Shown here in pieces: positions 37,450 to 37,662 of a stretch of DNA of 37,662 bases. Position 1 is the first letter of the stretch. Each line of letters begins with the position of its first letter. The DNA is from Candidatus Enterousia excrementavium (GTDB lineage Bacteria; Pseudomonadota; Alphaproteobacteria; Rs-D84): assembly GCA_017694175.1 (NCBI GenBank), contig JADINE010000023.1, positions 1 to 37,662 on the forward strand. The letters are read 5' to 3'. The position numbers were made by a program, and so were the translations under genes. Under the pieces are notes generated by a model, which saw only the letters and a list, made by a program, of their open reading frames with translations, was not told the DNA's origin and ran no database searches.

Positions 37450-37474
37450 AAAATGCGCCATTGGCGCATTTTAT
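37450..37474 (+). terminator. Symmetrical Rho-independent terminator
   Basis: aaaatgcgccattggcgcattttatt. Confidence 0.8.
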
Positions 37475-37662
37475 TTTTGCTTTTGTTGTAATTTTAGAAT
37501 TCGATTTTGATGGTGGCGTATACGTGCATCGCGCCAATCGTGACATATTTTGTTCCAGTTCGCACGATACAATTCCATCTGGGGCATTTTTGCAACAGAA
37601 TCAGCATGAATACTGTCGCGCACCAATTGGTTTAATTTGTCGCGCCGCGCGGTCATTTCACG
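37471..37662 (-). CDS. Hypothetical protein, 3' end (frame open to window edge)
   Basis: 61-aa ORF adjacent to the symmetrical terminator, frame open past 37656. Confidence 0.45.
   Translation of the reverse strand, partial: REMTARRDKLNQLVRDSIHADSVAKMPQMELYRANWNKICHDWRDARIRHHQNRILKLQQKQK

Overview
The window is a densely coded, AT-moderate bacterial chromosomal segment. Gene content suggests an Alphaproteobacterium, possibly an uncultured host-associated lineage, but the taxonomy is inference. Housekeeping genes recognised are ppdK, rplU-rpmA, dnaQ, a uvrD/pcrA-type helicase, rpmE, a PBP1A gene, mraY, ftsW, murG, comF, valS, rpmH, gyrA, a merR-type regulator and a frameshifted tsaC/sua5. Interspersed accessory features are: (i) five polytopic TrbL/VirB6-like membrane proteins, four translationally coupled on the minus strand plus one divergent, with no T4SS ATPase in view; (ii) two large secreted Cys-rich paralogues with N-terminal 'VSRGT' low-complexity regions, flanking rplU-rpmA; (iii) a striking heptanucleotide (AGAGAAC/AGATAAC/AGAGTAC) array forming a perfect 42-bp inverted repeat at the ppdK/pagL junction, with related arrays after two other terminators; (iv) host-interaction-type envelope proteins (PagL-like lipid A deacylase, MliC-like lysozyme inhibitor, OmpA-like protein), an inositol monophosphatase homologue lacking its metal motif, and a plant/Gram-positive-type acyl-ACP thioesterase. 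No CRISPR array, rRNA, tRNA, transposase or integrase was recognised. All family calls come from reading motifs by eye; no database search was run.
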